From positions 285,426 to 317,899 of the forward strand of contig NZ_MUYA01000004.1 of NCBI RefSeq assembly GCF_002015115.1: DNA of 32,474 nucleotides, written 5' to 3'. This stretch comes from Haemophilus paracuniculus. Its GTDB lineage: Bacteria > Pseudomonadota > Gammaproteobacteria > Enterobacterales > Pasteurellaceae. The notes below the pieces were generated by a model. That model was not told the DNA's origin. It was given only the letters and a program-made list of their open reading frames with translations, and did not search any database. The position numbers were made by a program, and so were the translations under genes. Shown one piece after another: positions 1 through 10,005 of the stretch (position 1 is the first letter of the stretch; each line of letters opens with the position of its first letter).

Positions 1-30
1 TACAAATTAACCATTACTACTACTATGAAC

Positions 31-70
31 AAAAAAGCTGATCTGATTGTGCGTCATTTCAGCTTTTTTT
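31..70. terminator. A/T-rich intrinsic terminator-like hairpin
   Basis: An 11-bp inverted repeat (31-41 against 59-69, ending GCTGA/TCAGC) encloses a 17-nt loop. It is flanked by an A run on the left and a T run (64-70) on the right, so it could stop transcription in either direction. It probably closes whatever lies left of the window. The frame running through it reads Thr-Ile-Thr-Thr-Thr just before the hairpin, which resembles the tail of a thr-operon leader. No thrA follows, so an attenuator role is only a guess. Confidence 0.5.
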
Positions 71-75
71 ATAGA
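47..75 (+). promoter_or_regulatory. possible promoter of the adhesin gene
   Basis: TTGTGC (47-52) and TATAGA (70-75) are separated by 17 bp, a weak sigma-70-like pair. The pair overlaps the upstream hairpin and would give a leader of roughly 30 nt before the adhesin start. No better candidate exists between the hairpin and the start codon. The match is poor, so promotion from further left remains possible. Confidence 0.25.
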
Positions 76-115
76 GAGTAGTTTTTTATGAGTAATTTTC
101 GGTTACGAGGTAACA

Positions 116-3100
116 ATGAATAAAGTATTTAAGGTAATTTGGAATCAAGCAACGCAATCATGGGTTGCTGTTTCGGAATTAACAAAAGCAAAAGGTAAGA
201 CATCATCAAAAACGGATGAGCGTACTTCACCTTCTAAAACATTATTAGCATTAAGTGTTGCTGGTGGGGTTGTGTTAAGTGGTGCAGCAATGGCAGCTAC
301 TTCATCAAGTGGTGCACTTGAGGGTAGTATCAGTGGTACAACAGTAGGTACAATTGCGATTAGTGATAATATCCCAGGTTCTTTGGCTACTGCTGGAGGC
401 AATTATTCTGTTGCTATTGGTACGGGAGCTTCTGCACCAATGGAAGATGGTATTGCGATTGGTCATAATGCCACTGCAAGACGTAAACACAACATTGTTA
501 TTGGTGCGAATGCGACTGTATTAGGAAATAATGCTGAATCTCAACCTGGTAATATAGTGATTGGTTGGGAAGCTACGGACACTGGCGGTAACGCTAACAC
601 CGTTTTGGGTAGTAAAGCAAATACCCATTATGAAAACCGCACATTTAGTACTTCACAACAATTAGCCTTAGGTAGCCGTGCAAGCGTGTATGGTGACCAA
701 TCTTTAGCAATTGGTGCTGATACCATTGCGGGTGGTAACTCATCAATCGCTATTGGTGGTGATGATGTGGATAAAGCTTGGGACAAAATGGTTGCTGCGA
801 TCCCAGAATTAAACACTACACTTAACCCTAACACTGCGATAGGACGAGCAGGTGTGCGTGGCTATGCGGATGCGAAAGGGCTTAACACTGATATGACCAG
901 ACATATTGCTGGGGGAAAATATCCAAATACTGCAGCGGCAGGGGATGCTTCTGTAGCAATTGGTGCACAAGCTCAAACAGCGGGCGTAGGGGCTAATGCG
1001 TTAGGGGTTAACGCCCTTGCAGTGGGATATAGTTCGACTGCTATCGGTACTTTGCCTCGTGCTTATGGTAATAATACTATTGCCCTTGGTACAGCATCTC
1101 AAGCTGGTGAAGCAAAAGGTAATAAGTTATCGGGTGATGACGCAATGGCTGTTGGTCACTTTGCATTAGCAACTGCTGCGAATTCAACTGCACTAGGTAC
1201 ACGTGCTCACGCTCGTGGTTATGAATCACTTACTCTTGGTACAAACAGTAACGTAACGGGTAACTACTCTGTTGCACTAGGTCCAAATATCCGTACTGTA
1301 CCTACTATCAACTCCGTTGTATTAGGTAATGGTTCAACCGCCGTAGTTGGTACGACAGGTGCATCTCACGCCGTAGAATATGTTGCAAACGCAGAAGTAC
1401 GTAATTCAAACGGCGAAACTATCACTTATGGCGAATGGGGCTTTAAGGGTCAGCCACAGACAGAAGGGCAATACGTAAGTATTGGTGAAGTGGACAATGA
1501 ACGTCAGCTCAAAAACGTAGCGGCAGGTCATATTGATGCGAACTCGACAGACGGCATCAACGGTTCACAGCTTTATGCGGTAATGGCGAAGTTAGAAACT
1601 GGTTTTGTGGTATCTAACAACACCGTGAATGCTACAAACCATATTACGCCAAATAAAATCGTAAACTTCAATAATGGTACAGCAACAACAGCGACTGTTG
1701 CTAACTGGAATTCAACAGACGGAAGCGTTGCAGGCGTAAACGTAACCTTTAACGTTAATACAACGCCATTGACAGTATCAGATGGTTCAAATGCATCAAG
1801 CCCAACTGCGACAACGAATAAAGCATCATCAGGTAAGGTGGATACACCAGTAGATCAAAATGCGATTGCAACTGCAGGCGATGTCGCTAACGCGATTAAC
1901 AATGCAGGCTGGTGGACAAACGCGACTAACCCAGACGGTACATCAAATAACACCTTAATCAACCCAGGTGATATCGTTAACTTTGCAAAAGGCAGTAACT
2001 TAAAACTGACTCAAACCAATACAACGACAAATGGTGTTGATACTGTTACTTATACCTACTCTGTAGTTGATACTCCAACGTTCACCAACGTAACCATTGG
2101 CAACGCAAGTAACCCAATTGTAATTGGCACTGACGGAAATGGTAACAACACCATTTCAAACTTAACCAGCAGATTGCCTAAAACGGTAACTGAAAATGGT
2201 ACAGGTACGGTAACTAACCCTGATGGTTCAACAGGTCAAGGAACAACTGTCTTTACCACCAATGTTACTCGTCCAGTATTGAAAGCAGGTGAAGAAAACA
2301 ACGCTGCGACATTAGGTGATGTATTGAACGCAGGTTGGAACTTGCAAGAAAACAACACAGCGAAAGATTTTGTAAAACCATACGATACGTTGAATTTCCT
2401 GAACACGACAACAGTGTCAGTGAACATTACGTCAGATGGTAATCTTTCAAATGTAACTTGGAACGTCAATACTACGCCATTGGCAGTATCAGATGGTTCA
2501 AATGCTTCAAGCCCAACTGCGACAACGAATAAAGCACCATCAGGTAAGGTGGATACACCAGTAGATCAAAATGCGATTGCAACTGCAGGCGATGTCGCTA
2601 ACGCGATTAACAATGCAGGCTGGTGGACAAACGCGACTAACCCAGACGGTACATCAAATAACACCTTAATCAACCCAGGTGATATCGTTAACTTTGCAAA
2701 AGGCAGTAACTTAAAACTGACTCAAACCAATACAACGACAAATGGTGTTGATACTGTTACTTATACCTACTCTGTAGTTGATACTCCAACGTTCACCAAC
2801 GTAACCATTGGCAACGCAAGTAACCCAATTGTAATTGGCACTGACGGAAATGGTAACAACACCATTTCAAACTTAACCAGCAGATTGCCTAAAACGGTAA
2901 CTGAAAATGGTACAGGTACGGTAACTAACCCTGATGGTTCAACAGGTCAAGGAACAACTGTCTTTACCACCAATGTTACTCGTCCAGTATTGAAAGCAGG
3001 TGAAGAGAACAATGCAGCGACTTTAGGTGATGTATTGAACGCAGGTTGGAACTTGCAAGAAAACAACAAAGCGAAAGATTTCGTGAAACCTTATGACACA

Positions 3101-5368
3101 ATTAACTTCTTAAATAGTTCTACTGTGTCAGTGAATATCACCTCCGACGGTAATCTTTCTAACGTTACTTGGAATGTGATTTCTGGCGATGTAAACACAA
3201 ACACCAATCCAAATACAGCAGAGGATAAAGACAACAAAGTACCAGCAACAGGTACAGTGGTTGTAAATGGCACAGGTTATGTGACTGCAGAAACCCTTGC
3301 CAAAGCGGTAAATGCCTCTGGTTGGAAAGTAACTTCTGACACCGTAAACGGTGGTGACCGTGGTAATGAAGGTAGCGAAAAAGATGAGAAATCTACTCAG
3401 CTCGTTCAACCAGGTGAAGAAGTGAAATTCCTCGCAGGTAAAAACTTGAAAATTACCCAAAATGGTCAAAACTTCACTTATGCGACTCAAGAAAACGTGT
3501 CGTTCAATAACGTGAACACCACCACAATGACCTTAGGTAATGCAAGTAACCCAGCACAGCCAGCGGTGAGCTTCAAAACTGAAAAAGCAAGCCCAACAGT
3601 AACAACTGATAAAGATGGCAAACCAGTTGAGAATGCAAAAGCTCCAACTTCAGCAGTGAATCTCTCTGACTCTGCGGGTAACCCAGTTCAGTTGAAAGGT
3701 GTTGCATCTTCATTGAATGCGACAACCCCTGCAACTTCAACGGGTGAAAGCGTGCTAGACCTTAACAATGCAACTGACCCAACAGCGGTTGTAACCGTAG
3801 CAGATTTACAAAAATATGGTTGGATTGTTCGCACAGAGAAAGACAACAACAGCACCGTAGTAAATAACGGTGAAGTGGTTACTTTCATCGGTAAAAACGG
3901 TATCAACGTAACCAGCGTAGCGAACGGTACAAATGGCAACTGGGATGTAGTTATCAGTGGTGAAAAAACATCTTACACCAGCAATAACAATGCAACAGAT
4001 GCAACGGTAAGCTTCAACAACGGCAACGGTACAACAGCGAGCGTAGTAAATTACCCGAACGGCTCAACGGCTGTCAGCTTCGATGTGAACCAAACGACTG
4101 GCGATGTGAACGAAAACGGCGTATCAAGCGTGAAAGATCCAAACGCGTTCTTGAACGCAGGCGATGTGTCTAAGTTAGTAAACAATGCAGGTTGGAACGT
4201 ATTCCAAAACAACGTTTCGACAGCGAAGAAAGATACTGTAACCGCAGGTAACAACGTGGCGTTTAACAACGGCACTTACACCACGGTGAACGTAACCTCT
4301 GACGGTACGAATACAACAATCACCTACGATGCGAAAATTGGTAACTTAACCAACAACGCTAACGGTTCTGTGAACGAAGGCGACATCAGCCCGAACTCAT
4401 TAGCAACCGCCGCAGGTGTAGCAAAAGCGATCAACAACAGCGGTTGGGGTACAAACGTAACTAACCCAGATGGCACTGTAAGCAAAGAGATCGTAAACCC
4501 AGGCGACCAAGTGAACTATGTAAATGGTCAAGGCACAACAGCGAAAACGACTGTGGTGAAAAATCCTGATGGTTCACAATCATTTGCCGTATCTTACAGC
4601 GTAAACAGCACCACAGCTGACGTGAACGATGCAGGTTCAGTAAATGCACCAGCAGATCCGAACGCTTACTTGAACGCAGGCGAAGTGGTTAAATTGGTGA
4701 ACGGCGTTTCTTGGACAGTAGATTCAAAAACTGACTCTACCACTGCAAACGGTGCAACCAAAAATACTTACACTCCATCAGCGAAAGTGAAAGCAGGTGA
4801 TACTGTTCGCATTAACGCAGGTCGTAACATCGAGATCAGCGGTTCAGGTCGCAACATCAACATCGCTACTTCGAACGATCCAACGTTCAACAACGTAAAA
4901 GCGAATAAAGTGGATGCAGATGACATCGTAGCGGGCAACAGCCTAACCGTAGGTAAAGGTGCTGGTGCAACGAAGATCACTTCTTCTCCAGAAGGGTTAA
5001 GAATTGCGAAAGCAGATGGCAAACCACAACGCATCTTGAATGTAGCCCCTGGTCAAGCTGACACTGACGCAGTGAACGTAAGCCAACTTAAAGGTGCGAT
5101 TGGCAATGTAAACAACCGCATCAACAAGTTGAACAAACAACGTAAAGCAGGCCACGCATCTTCAATGGCAGCAGGCAACTTAATGCAAGCATACCGTGAA
5201 GGTCAATCTGTAGTAACAGCGGGTGTGGGTCAATACCAAGGTCAAACAGGCTTAGCGGTAGGTTACTCTCGTATCTCTGACAGCGGCAAAGTGGGTATCA
5301 AACTCTCTGCTGGCGTAAACAGCCAAAAAGAAATCAGCGGTGCAGCGTCTGTGGGTTACTTCTGGTAA
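116..5368 (+). CDS. trimeric autotransporter adhesin (YadA/Hsf-like)
   Basis: This is a surface adhesin of the type Vc secretion family, expected to trimerise and display a fibre outside the outer membrane. Residues 1-24 match the extended signal peptide region ([10 protein letters not shown]...), followed by a hydrophobic core at about 42-60 and likely cleavage after AMA (60). Residues about 75-440 hold YadA-head repeats (SVAIG, TAIG, ALG...). A neck with [11 protein letters not shown] lies near 480. The stalk has about nine Trp-ring/GIN-like units marked by GW and by PGD/VNF motifs. The last ~75 residues form the YadA beta-barrel anchor ending in GYFW. GAGGT at 107-111 supports the start. 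No cysteines were noticed, and N-X-S/T sequons are very frequent. The stalk contains a 711-bp tandem duplication. The family is clear; the ligand cannot be read from sequence. Confidence 0.95.
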   Translation: MNKVFKVIWNQATQSWVAVSELTKAKGKTSSKTDERTSPSKTLLALSVAGGVVLSGAAMAATSSSGALEGSISGTTVGTIAISDNIPGSLATAGGNYSVAIGTGASAPMEDGIAIGHNATARRKHNIVIGANATVLGNNAESQPGNIVIGWEATDTGGNANTVLGSKANTHYENRTFSTSQQLALGSRASVYGDQSLAIGADTIAGGNSSIAIGGDDVDKAWDKMVAAIPELNTTLNPNTAIGRAGVRGYADAKGLNTDMTRHIAGGKYPNTAAAGDASVAIGAQAQTAGVGANALGVNALAVGYSSTAIGTLPRAYGNNTIALGTASQAGEAKGNKLSGDDAMAVGHFALATAANSTALGTRAHARGYESLTLGTNSNVTGNYSVALGPNIRTVPTINSVVLGNGSTAVVGTTGASHAVEYVANAEVRNSNGETITYGEWGFKGQPQTEGQYVSIGEVDNERQLKNVAAGHIDANSTDGINGSQLYAVMAKLETGFVVSNNTVNATNHITPNKIVNFNNGTATTATVANWNSTDGSVAGVNVTFNVNTTPLTVSDGSNASSPTATTNKASSGKVDTPVDQNAIATAGDVANAINNAGWWTNATNPDGTSNNTLINPGDIVNFAKGSNLKLTQTNTTTNGVDTVTYTYSVVDTPTFTNVTIGNASNPIVIGTDGNGNNTISNLTSRLPKTVTENGTGTVTNPDGSTGQGTTVFTTNVTRPVLKAGEENNAATLGDVLNAGWNLQENNTAKDFVKPYDTLNFLNTTTVSVNITSDGNLSNVTWNVNTTPLAVSDGSNASSPTATTNKAPSGKVDTPVDQNAIATAGDVANAINNAGWWTNATNPDGTSNNTLINPGDIVNFAKGSNLKLTQTNTTTNGVDTVTYTYSVVDTPTFTNVTIGNASNPIVIGTDGNGNNTISNLTSRLPKTVTENGTGTVTNPDGSTGQGTTVFTTNVTRPVLKAGEENNAATLGDVLNAGWNLQENNKAKDFVKPYDTINFLNSSTVSVNITSDGNLSNVTWNVISGDVNTNTNPNTAEDKDNKVPATGTVVVNGTGYVTAETLAKAVNASGWKVTSDTVNGGDRGNEGSEKDEKSTQLVQPGEEVKFLAGKNLKITQNGQNFTYATQENVSFNNVNTTTMTLGNASNPAQPAVSFKTEKASPTVTTDKDGKPVENAKAPTSAVNLSDSAGNPVQLKGVASSLNATTPATSTGESVLDLNNATDPTAVVTVADLQKYGWIVRTEKDNNSTVVNNGEVVTFIGKNGINVTSVANGTNGNWDVVISGEKTSYTSNNNATDATVSFNNGNGTTASVVNYPNGSTAVSFDVNQTTGDVNENGVSSVKDPNAFLNAGDVSKLVNNAGWNVFQNNVSTAKKDTVTAGNNVAFNNGTYTTVNVTSDGTNTTITYDAKIGNLTNNANGSVNEGDISPNSLATAAGVAKAINNSGWGTNVTNPDGTVSKEIVNPGDQVNYVNGQGTTAKTTVVKNPDGSQSFAVSYSVNSTTADVNDAGSVNAPADPNAYLNAGEVVKLVNGVSWTVDSKTDSTTANGATKNTYTPSAKVKAGDTVRINAGRNIEISGSGRNINIATSNDPTFNNVKANKVDADDIVAGNSLTVGKGAGATKITSSPEGLRIAKADGKPQRILNVAPGQADTDAVNVSQLKGAIGNVNNRINKLNKQRKAGHASSMAAGNLMQAYREGQSVVTAGVGQYQGQTGLAVGYSRISDSGKVGIKLSAGVNSQKEISGAASVGYFW
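1827..2295 (+). repeat. adhesin stalk repeat, copy 1 (identical core)
   Basis: This 469-bp segment is identical, as read by eye, to 2538-3006. It is the core of a direct repeat with a period of 711 bp (237 codons) running from about 1754 to 3175. It encodes one Trp-ring/GIN-like unit beginning near [12 protein letters not shown] and part of the next. Confidence 0.9.
2538..3006 (+). repeat. adhesin stalk repeat, copy 2 (identical core)
   Basis: This is the second copy of the identical core. Similarity continues on both sides but with mostly synonymous changes, for example GAAGAGAAC against GAAGAAAAC at the right edge and CCA against TCA at the left edge. The repeat keeps the reading frame, so copy number can change without disrupting the protein. 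Confidence 0.9.
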
Positions 5369-5409
5369 TCAGAACCTAACCAAAACGCTCGCATAGCGAA
5401 GTGAAGAAT

Positions 5410-5445
5410 AAAACCCCCAAGGGAAACCTTGGGGGTTTTTGTTTT
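5410..5445 (+). terminator. intrinsic terminator of the adhesin gene
   Basis: A 13-bp perfect stem (5410-5422 with 5427-5439, core CCCCCAAGG) is closed by a GAAA tetraloop and followed by a T-rich tract. It starts about 40 nt after the adhesin stop, so the adhesin appears to be a single-gene unit. Confidence 0.9.
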
Positions 5446-5669
5446 TTGAATCTGTGAATGAGATTATGCTATTATAAAAATAATCACTAAAAAGCTAATA
5501 AAAAGTGTTCAATGCAATCTCAACTTTTTCTAGCTTAGAGCTGTGTTGTCGTTCCGTTGAAATTATTGTGGGATATCAAAGAATTTGAGGTCATATGATA
5601 AAATCAACATTAACGTTTAAAACAAATTAAAAAAGCGATTTCTGATTTATTATACCGTTCCTAATAAAA
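5446..5669. other. intergenic, A+T-rich, no gene seen
   Basis: No reading frame with a plausible start, Shine-Dalgarno sequence or coding bias was found on either strand. The stretch separates the terminators of the convergent adhesin and dolP transcripts. I see no repeat or strong RNA structure in it. Confidence 0.5.
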
Positions 5670-5712
5670 TAAGGCGATGAAAATAAACATTAAGCTCATT
5701 TACATCGCCTTA
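5670..5712 (-). terminator. terminator of the lpoA-yraN-diaA-dolP unit
   Basis: An inverted repeat (TAAGGCGATG at 5670-5679 against 5703-5712) lies about 30 nt beyond the dolP stop. It is followed on the minus strand by a T-rich stretch. The plus-strand side also has a T run, so it may work both ways. A degenerate uptake signal (ACCCCTTGC) lies at 5729-5737, between it and dolP. Confidence 0.6.
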
Positions 5713-5744
5713 AAATTTTTTAAATCCCACCCCTTGCAATCCAA

Positions 5745-6335
5745 CTACCTTAAATAACTAATCACTTTCACCACTTTTTTCACGCCATTTACGTTACGGG
5801 CGACTTCGGTGGCGGCGTTGGTTTGGCTGGCGGTAAGGTTGCCCATTAGGAAAACTTCGCCGTTTTCAGTGATCACTTTGACATCGGTGCTTTTCACATC
5901 GCCGTTTACCAAGAGTTTTGATTTGATTTTGGTGGTAATCCAACTGTCGGTGGCGATTTGTGCGACACCTGCGTTTTCGGTTACTCGGATTTCGTTATAG
6001 ACCTCTTTCACTCCGTCAACGCCCGAGGCGATATTACCTGCGGCTTCTTTGGCGGCGTCGCTCGGGGCTTGACCAACTAACAAAATGCGTCCGCTGTATG
6101 ACACCACGTTAATGCGTGCTTCTTGCTGTAATTGAGCATCTTTATTGAGGTTGTATGCTACTTTTTCTTCGAGGGTTTCATCGTCAATTTGTGTGCCTGC
6201 GGAACGTGGGTCGGTCGCCACTTTGGTGGCAACGGCAGCGGTGGTTACCACGGCGGTGGCGATACAGCCAGAAAGTGAAATTACGCTCACGCCGAGAACA
6301 GCGAACATTGAGAGGCGTTTGATTAAGGTTTTCAT
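5745..6335 (-). CDS. dolP: BON-domain outer-membrane lipoprotein DolP (YraP)
   Basis: DolP is an outer-membrane lipoprotein that binds anionic phospholipid, localises to division sites and supports envelope integrity. The 196-aa product has a lipoprotein signal with lipobox LSGC (Cys 24), a conserved ATDPRSAGTQIDDETLE stretch after it, and two BON domains at about 50-115 and 125-195 with the typical GRILLVG and GEVFLMG strands. The frame can be extended to a TTG at 6341 or an ATG at 6338. The ATG at 6335 lies 6 nt from AAGGA, which overlaps the diaA stop, so it is preferred. It is last in a four-gene cluster matching the E. coli lpoA-yraN-diaA-yraP order. Confidence 0.93.
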   Translation of the reverse strand: MKTLIKRLSMFAVLGVSVISLSGCIATAVVTTAAVATKVATDPRSAGTQIDDETLEEKVAYNLNKDAQLQQEARINVVSYSGRILLVGQAPSDAAKEAAGNIASGVDGVKEVYNEIRVTENAGVAQIATDSWITTKIKSKLLVNGDVKSTDVKVITENGEVFLMGNLTASQTNAATEVARNVNGVKKVVKVISYLR

Positions 6336-6344
6336 CATCAATCC

Positions 6345-6932
6345 TTATTGAGTTTTAGGAAAAAGTAAATGGTCGATCAATTCGCAAAGTAGGTTTACGC
6401 AGAATTGATGCCCTTCAATAATCCGCATTTCATTTTCAGACGGAATGGCGATTTCTAAATCACTCTCGTCTAACAAACTGCGAACGTGGTCGTTGTTATG
6501 CCCGATAAAGGCAATCACATCTAAATTTTCAATATTGGCAAAATTAAGGGCGGAAACCACTGCTTCCTCATCACCATTGGGGGAAAAGGCGATAAAAAGA
6601 TCGCCCTCTCGCTGAATGGCTTGTAGCTGTTTTTTGTAAATATGCGAAATTTCGTTATCTTGTGCCAAACTGCTGGCAAAAACCCCATTAAATTGCAGTA
6701 AAGTTGCCGCAAAACTCGGGCGGTCAAAATCATAGCGGTGCAGTAAATGGCTGGCGAGTAATTCGGCGTTAGCGTAAGAACGGCTATGTCCGCAGATAAT
6801 CACTTTGTTGCCTCGCAATAAGCAATCGACAATCCGTTGTGCCGCTTGACTTAATGCGGTGGGCAAGAGTTCTGCCGAGGCAATTTGCATCTGGATGCTT
6901 TCAGAAAAGCGGGTGTGGATTTTTTCTAACAT
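6345..6932 (-). CDS. diaA: DnaA initiator-associating protein DiaA (SIS domain)
   Basis: DiaA binds DnaA and promotes its assembly at oriC, helping to time replication starts. The product is a SIS-fold protein of about 195 aa. Its N-terminus (MLEKIHTRFSESIQMQIASA) aligns with E. coli DiaA, which supports the ATG at 6932 over an upstream TTG at 6962 that would overlap yraN. The phosphosugar-binding-like loop reads GNKVIICGHSRSYANAELLA, and the C-terminus INLL/CELIDHLLFP-like segment is typical. It lies 5 nt after yraN and directly before dolP, so it is probably translated from one polycistronic message. No strong Shine-Dalgarno sequence is visible at this start. Confidence 0.9.
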   Translation of the reverse strand: MLEKIHTRFSESIQMQIASAELLPTALSQAAQRIVDCLLRGNKVIICGHSRSYANAELLASHLLHRYDFDRPSFAATLLQFNGVFASSLAQDNEISHIYKKQLQAIQREGDLFIAFSPNGDEEAVVSALNFANIENLDVIAFIGHNNDHVRSLLDESDLEIAIPSENEMRIIEGHQFCVNLLCELIDHLLFPKTQ

Positions 6933-6937
6933 TTTTG

Positions 6938-7282
6938 CTAACCAAGAAAATTGGGAATCCAAATCGGGTCGTCCGTTCCCTCAAAAACCACCACATCAAA
7001 ACGGCAATCGGCGGTATCTAAACTTTGGCTACGTTGAGCCAGCCATAGATTTGCCGTGTTAAGCCATTTTTGTTGTTTGCGAAAATCAATGCTTTCAAGG
7101 GCTGAACCAAAACGGGCATTTTGGCGGTGGCGAACTTCAACAAACACAAGGGTTGAGCCTTGTTGCATAATCAAATCAAGTTCGCCGGTACGAAAGGTTT
7201 GATTTTGAGCGATAAACCGCAAGCCTTTTGCTTCCAAAAAGGCTTTGGCTTTCTGCTCAAAAATTGCCCCTTTCGCTCGCAT
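6938..7282 (-). CDS. yraN: UPF0102 family protein YraN, RecB-like nuclease fold
   Basis: This is a conserved small protein of the UPF0102 family. Its role is unproven; the fold is related to PD-(D/E)XK nucleases. The 114-aa product carries the family signature GELDLIM (33-39) and FVEVRHR (47-53), which correspond to the acidic/metal-binding positions of the nuclease motif, and a late CRFDVV motif. The start at 7282 overlaps the lpoA stop in a TAATG arrangement. This suggests translational coupling and is preferred over a 14-residue longer frame. It sits between lpoA and diaA, as in other gammaproteobacteria. Confidence 0.9.
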   Translation of the reverse strand: MRAKGAIFEQKAKAFLEAKGLRFIAQNQTFRTGELDLIMQQGSTLVFVEVRHRQNARFGSALESIDFRKQQKWLNTANLWLAQRSQSLDTADCRFDVVVFEGTDDPIWIPNFLG

Positions 7283-9018
7283 TAGTATGCCGTTTCCACC
7301 GCACCGTTGCGATATTGCAACCACGCCATTCCACGCTCTACGTTACAATTTTTGCCTTTGGTTAAATTGCCCGTTAAGCCTGAAACGCTATACCCTGAAA
7401 TTTGGCGAAGTTCGTTAAACTTGTTCGCCAACGCCCAAGCGTCCGATCCCATTGCGTAAAGTCGCATCATAGAGAAATCGCCCTCGGCTAAATTTTTCGA
7501 TTTTTGGTACATTTCCGAATCGGTGTCCGCCAATAATGGAATTTCACTGAATTTTACCCCGTCCATTGCGGTGTAAAATTCGCTGTCGTTATTTGGCGAA
7601 TTGCTGCGTGATGAGGTGTACATCGGGAATTTTAGCGAGGCTTGATCGATACCTTGCTTAATTTGCAACACTTCTTCCGCCGTGCCTAACATATACAAGC
7701 CCGAGCCTTGTGCCACGCCATTATTTTGAATGGAAGCCACGGCATCAAGCGGTTGGTTGTAGTAACGCACGTCCGCATCGGTATTGGTTAATTTACGCCA
7801 TTGTTGCACGAACGCATCTGCGGAACGCTGACCAAAATCCGTTTGCGGTGCGGCAACCACCGCACGGCTTAACCCATCACGATAAAGGCGTTCCGCCGCC
7901 GCTTTGGCTTCGCTTTCTGGCGAGAGACCGTAATAGCAAACCTGCGGTAAATTTTTCACGTTTTCAGTCGCATTCAGGGCTAACACGTTCACGCCTTTGA
8001 TTTCAGGACTGAGTAACATTTCATCAACACGCGGTTTGAGCAAAGGCCCGATAATGGTTTGTGCCCCTTGCTCTTTGGCTTTGGCGATCAAATTCGCAAC
8101 GCTATCGCTGTCAGTGTCAAACACTTGCACCACCGTTGGATCATCGCCTTTCGCTTCGTCAAAACCTTTCTTCAAAATTTCGCCCAATACTTTGGCTTCG
8201 CCACTCAACGGCAACAACAACGCAATGCTGTTAAGGTTGGTTTGCTGATAATTCGCCACATCTTGCAACTCTTTTGGCATTAAAGTGGCGGCACTATGGT
8301 TAGGATATTGCTGTTTCCATTCATTTAACGCCTGCTTTAATTGAGCAGGATTCGCCATATTTTGATTATACAAATTCGCCAACGCTAACCAGCCCGCCAA
8401 ACCGACCTCGCCCGCTTGCGGGGTGGCTTTTTCGATCATTCCACGATTACCCTCACGCAACAGTTGCCAAATGGTGTCGTTATTTTGCTGGCGAGCGATA
8501 TTATCCGTGAGGTAGCTATCCATCATTACTCTGGCTCGCACGGTGTCGATCAGATCTTTACGATTTTCCGCAAGGCGAGCTTCCGTTTGGTAATAACGCA
8601 GTAATTGAGCTTGGCTTAATTGTGGCATCGGCAAATTTTTCAATAAACTGACCGCTTGCTCGTTCTGCCCAAGCATCGCCGAAAGTTGTGCCGAAGTGAG
8701 GCTATATTCTAGCTGCTGCGGTTCAGTTAATTCGGTGGTAACAATTTCCGCAAAGGTGTTTTTCGCTTCTTCCGCTTTATTTTCTTCAATCAGCTTACGC
8801 ACCGCAAGCAAGCGGTAGCTTTGCTTATCTTCTTGCTCTTTGGCTTGATCAGCTTTGTTAATATAAAACTCGGAATTGCCGTAAGCCTCTTGTTTGATCG
8901 ATTCGGTAACAGGATTGACCGAAGAACACGCCGACACCAACAACGCAAGGGCGGTTGGCACAAAAATTGTTTTGATTTTCTGTTTTAACGCACGGGTTTG
9001 TACTAGAATAGTCGCCAT
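7282..9018 (-). CDS. lpoA: LpoA, outer-membrane lipoprotein activator of PBP1A
   Basis: LpoA reaches from the outer membrane to activate the peptidoglycan synthase PBP1A. The 578-aa product begins with a basic segment and a hydrophobic helix ending in lipobox LVSAC (Cys 31). Residues about 35-250 look like a helical TPR-like N-domain. Residues about 260-575 look like a periplasmic-binding-protein fold (IALLLPLSG..., ...[12 protein letters not shown]). The length is near that of Haemophilus LpoA and shorter than E. coli's, whose extra disordered linker is absent. GGAG lies 7 nt before the ATG. It heads the minus-strand cluster and is divergent from rsmI with only 68 bp between, so the two promoters share that gap. 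Confidence 0.93.
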   Translation of the reverse strand: MATILVQTRALKQKIKTIFVPTALALLVSACSSVNPVTESIKQEAYGNSEFYINKADQAKEQEDKQSYRLLAVRKLIEENKAEEAKNTFAEIVTTELTEPQQLEYSLTSAQLSAMLGQNEQAVSLLKNLPMPQLSQAQLLRYYQTEARLAENRKDLIDTVRARVMMDSYLTDNIARQQNNDTIWQLLREGNRGMIEKATPQAGEVGLAGWLALANLYNQNMANPAQLKQALNEWKQQYPNHSAATLMPKELQDVANYQQTNLNSIALLLPLSGEAKVLGEILKKGFDEAKGDDPTVVQVFDTDSDSVANLIAKAKEQGAQTIIGPLLKPRVDEMLLSPEIKGVNVLALNATENVKNLPQVCYYGLSPESEAKAAAERLYRDGLSRAVVAAPQTDFGQRSADAFVQQWRKLTNTDADVRYYNQPLDAVASIQNNGVAQGSGLYMLGTAEEVLQIKQGIDQASLKFPMYTSSRSNSPNNDSEFYTAMDGVKFSEIPLLADTDSEMYQKSKNLAEGDFSMMRLYAMGSDAWALANKFNELRQISGYSVSGLTGNLTKGKNCNVERGMAWLQYRNGAVETAY

Positions 9019-9086
9019 TTTATAACTCCATAAAAAATTTCTGTCTCGCCAGAAATAAGTGAAATCTTACTTACCTAACCGCAGAA

Positions 9087-9956
9087 ATGCAAATAGAAAA
9101 GCAAATGAAAAATAACCAAAACGGGATCTTATATATCGTTGCCACCCCGATTGGCAACCTCGCCGATATTAGCCAACGAGCCTTAGACACCTTTCAGCAA
9201 GTCGATTTAATCGCCGCCGAAGACACCCGCCATAGCGGATTATTATTGAGCCATTACGGCATCAAAAAACCGTTTTTCGCCCTGCACGATCATAATGAAC
9301 AGACCAAAGCGGTGGTGCTGATCGAAAAATTGCAACAGGGGCTAAATATCGCCCTGATTTCCGATGCTGGCACGCCGTTAATTAGCGATCCTGGGTTTCA
9401 TCTCGTTCGCCATTGCCGCCAAGCGGGGATTCAAGTTGTCCCCGTGCCTGGGGCTTGTGCCGCCATCACCGCCCTTTGTGCTTCGGGCATTGCATCAGAC
9501 CGTTTTTGTTTTGAAGGGTTCTTGCCCGCCAAAACAAAAGCCCGTTGCGATAAACTTTCTGCCCTTGAAAATGAAGAACGCACCTTGATTTTCTACGAAT
9601 CCACCCACCGCATTTTAGACACCCTCGCCGATATGCAACGCATTTTCGGGGCGGATCGTTATGTGGTAATGGCACGGGAATTAACCAAAACGTGGGAAAC
9701 CATTCACGGCGACAGCCTCGCCAATTTGCGTGAGTGGCTCAATCAGGACAGCAACCGCATTAAGGGCGAAATTGTGTTAGTGGTGGAAGGCAAGCCGAAA
9801 GCCAACGAAGACGAAGGCTTCTCGCCCCAAGCGATCAAAACCCTCACCCTGCTCTGCCAAGAACTTCCCCTCAAAAAAGCCGCTGCGGTGGTGGCAGAGG
9901 CGTTTGGCTACAAAAAGAATGCACTTTATCAATACGGTTTAGAGCATTTTGATTAG
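9087..9956 (+). CDS. rsmI: 16S rRNA (cytidine-1402-2'-O)-methyltransferase RsmI
   Basis: RsmI uses S-adenosylmethionine to methylate the 2'-O of C1402 in 16S rRNA in the ribosome decoding centre. The 289-aa product has the tetrapyrrole-methylase fold signatures: [18 protein letters not shown] near the N-terminus, [30 protein letters not shown] and GEIVLVVEG. All core motifs are intact and the length is typical. An alternative start is the ATG at 9105; neither has a strong Shine-Dalgarno sequence. It is divergent from lpoA, the usual arrangement in gammaproteobacteria. Its TAG stop is embedded in the hairpin that follows. Confidence 0.95.
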   Translation: MQIEKQMKNNQNGILYIVATPIGNLADISQRALDTFQQVDLIAAEDTRHSGLLLSHYGIKKPFFALHDHNEQTKAVVLIEKLQQGLNIALISDAGTPLISDPGFHLVRHCRQAGIQVVPVPGACAAITALCASGIASDRFCFEGFLPAKTKARCDKLSALENEERTLIFYESTHRILDTLADMQRIFGADRYVVMARELTKTWETIHGDSLANLREWLNQDSNRIKGEIVLVVEGKPKANEDEGFSPQAIKTLTLLCQELPLKKAAAVVAEAFGYKKNALYQYGLEHFD

Positions 9957-10000
9957 CAAGCGGTGGGATTTTGAAAATTTCACAAAATCCCACCCCTTGC
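9956..10000. terminator. inverted uptake-signal hairpin between convergent genes
   Basis: GCAAGCGGTGGG at 9956 pairs with a downstream inverted copy ending at 10000, giving an 18-bp stem with one mismatch and a 9-nt A/T-rich loop. It lies between the stops of rsmI and the convergent transporter gene. The left arm is a DNA-uptake signal; the right arm is a one-base variant (ACCCCTTGC). It probably ends transcription from both sides, although the T tract is poor. Confidence 0.6.
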
Positions 10001-10005
10001 AATCC

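Noticed and set aside
1..5368. Possibility that the adhesin repeats are a CRISPR-like array or microsatellite
   Set aside because: The repeat unit is 711 bp, in frame and coding, with no spacer pattern; it is duplication of a protein domain.
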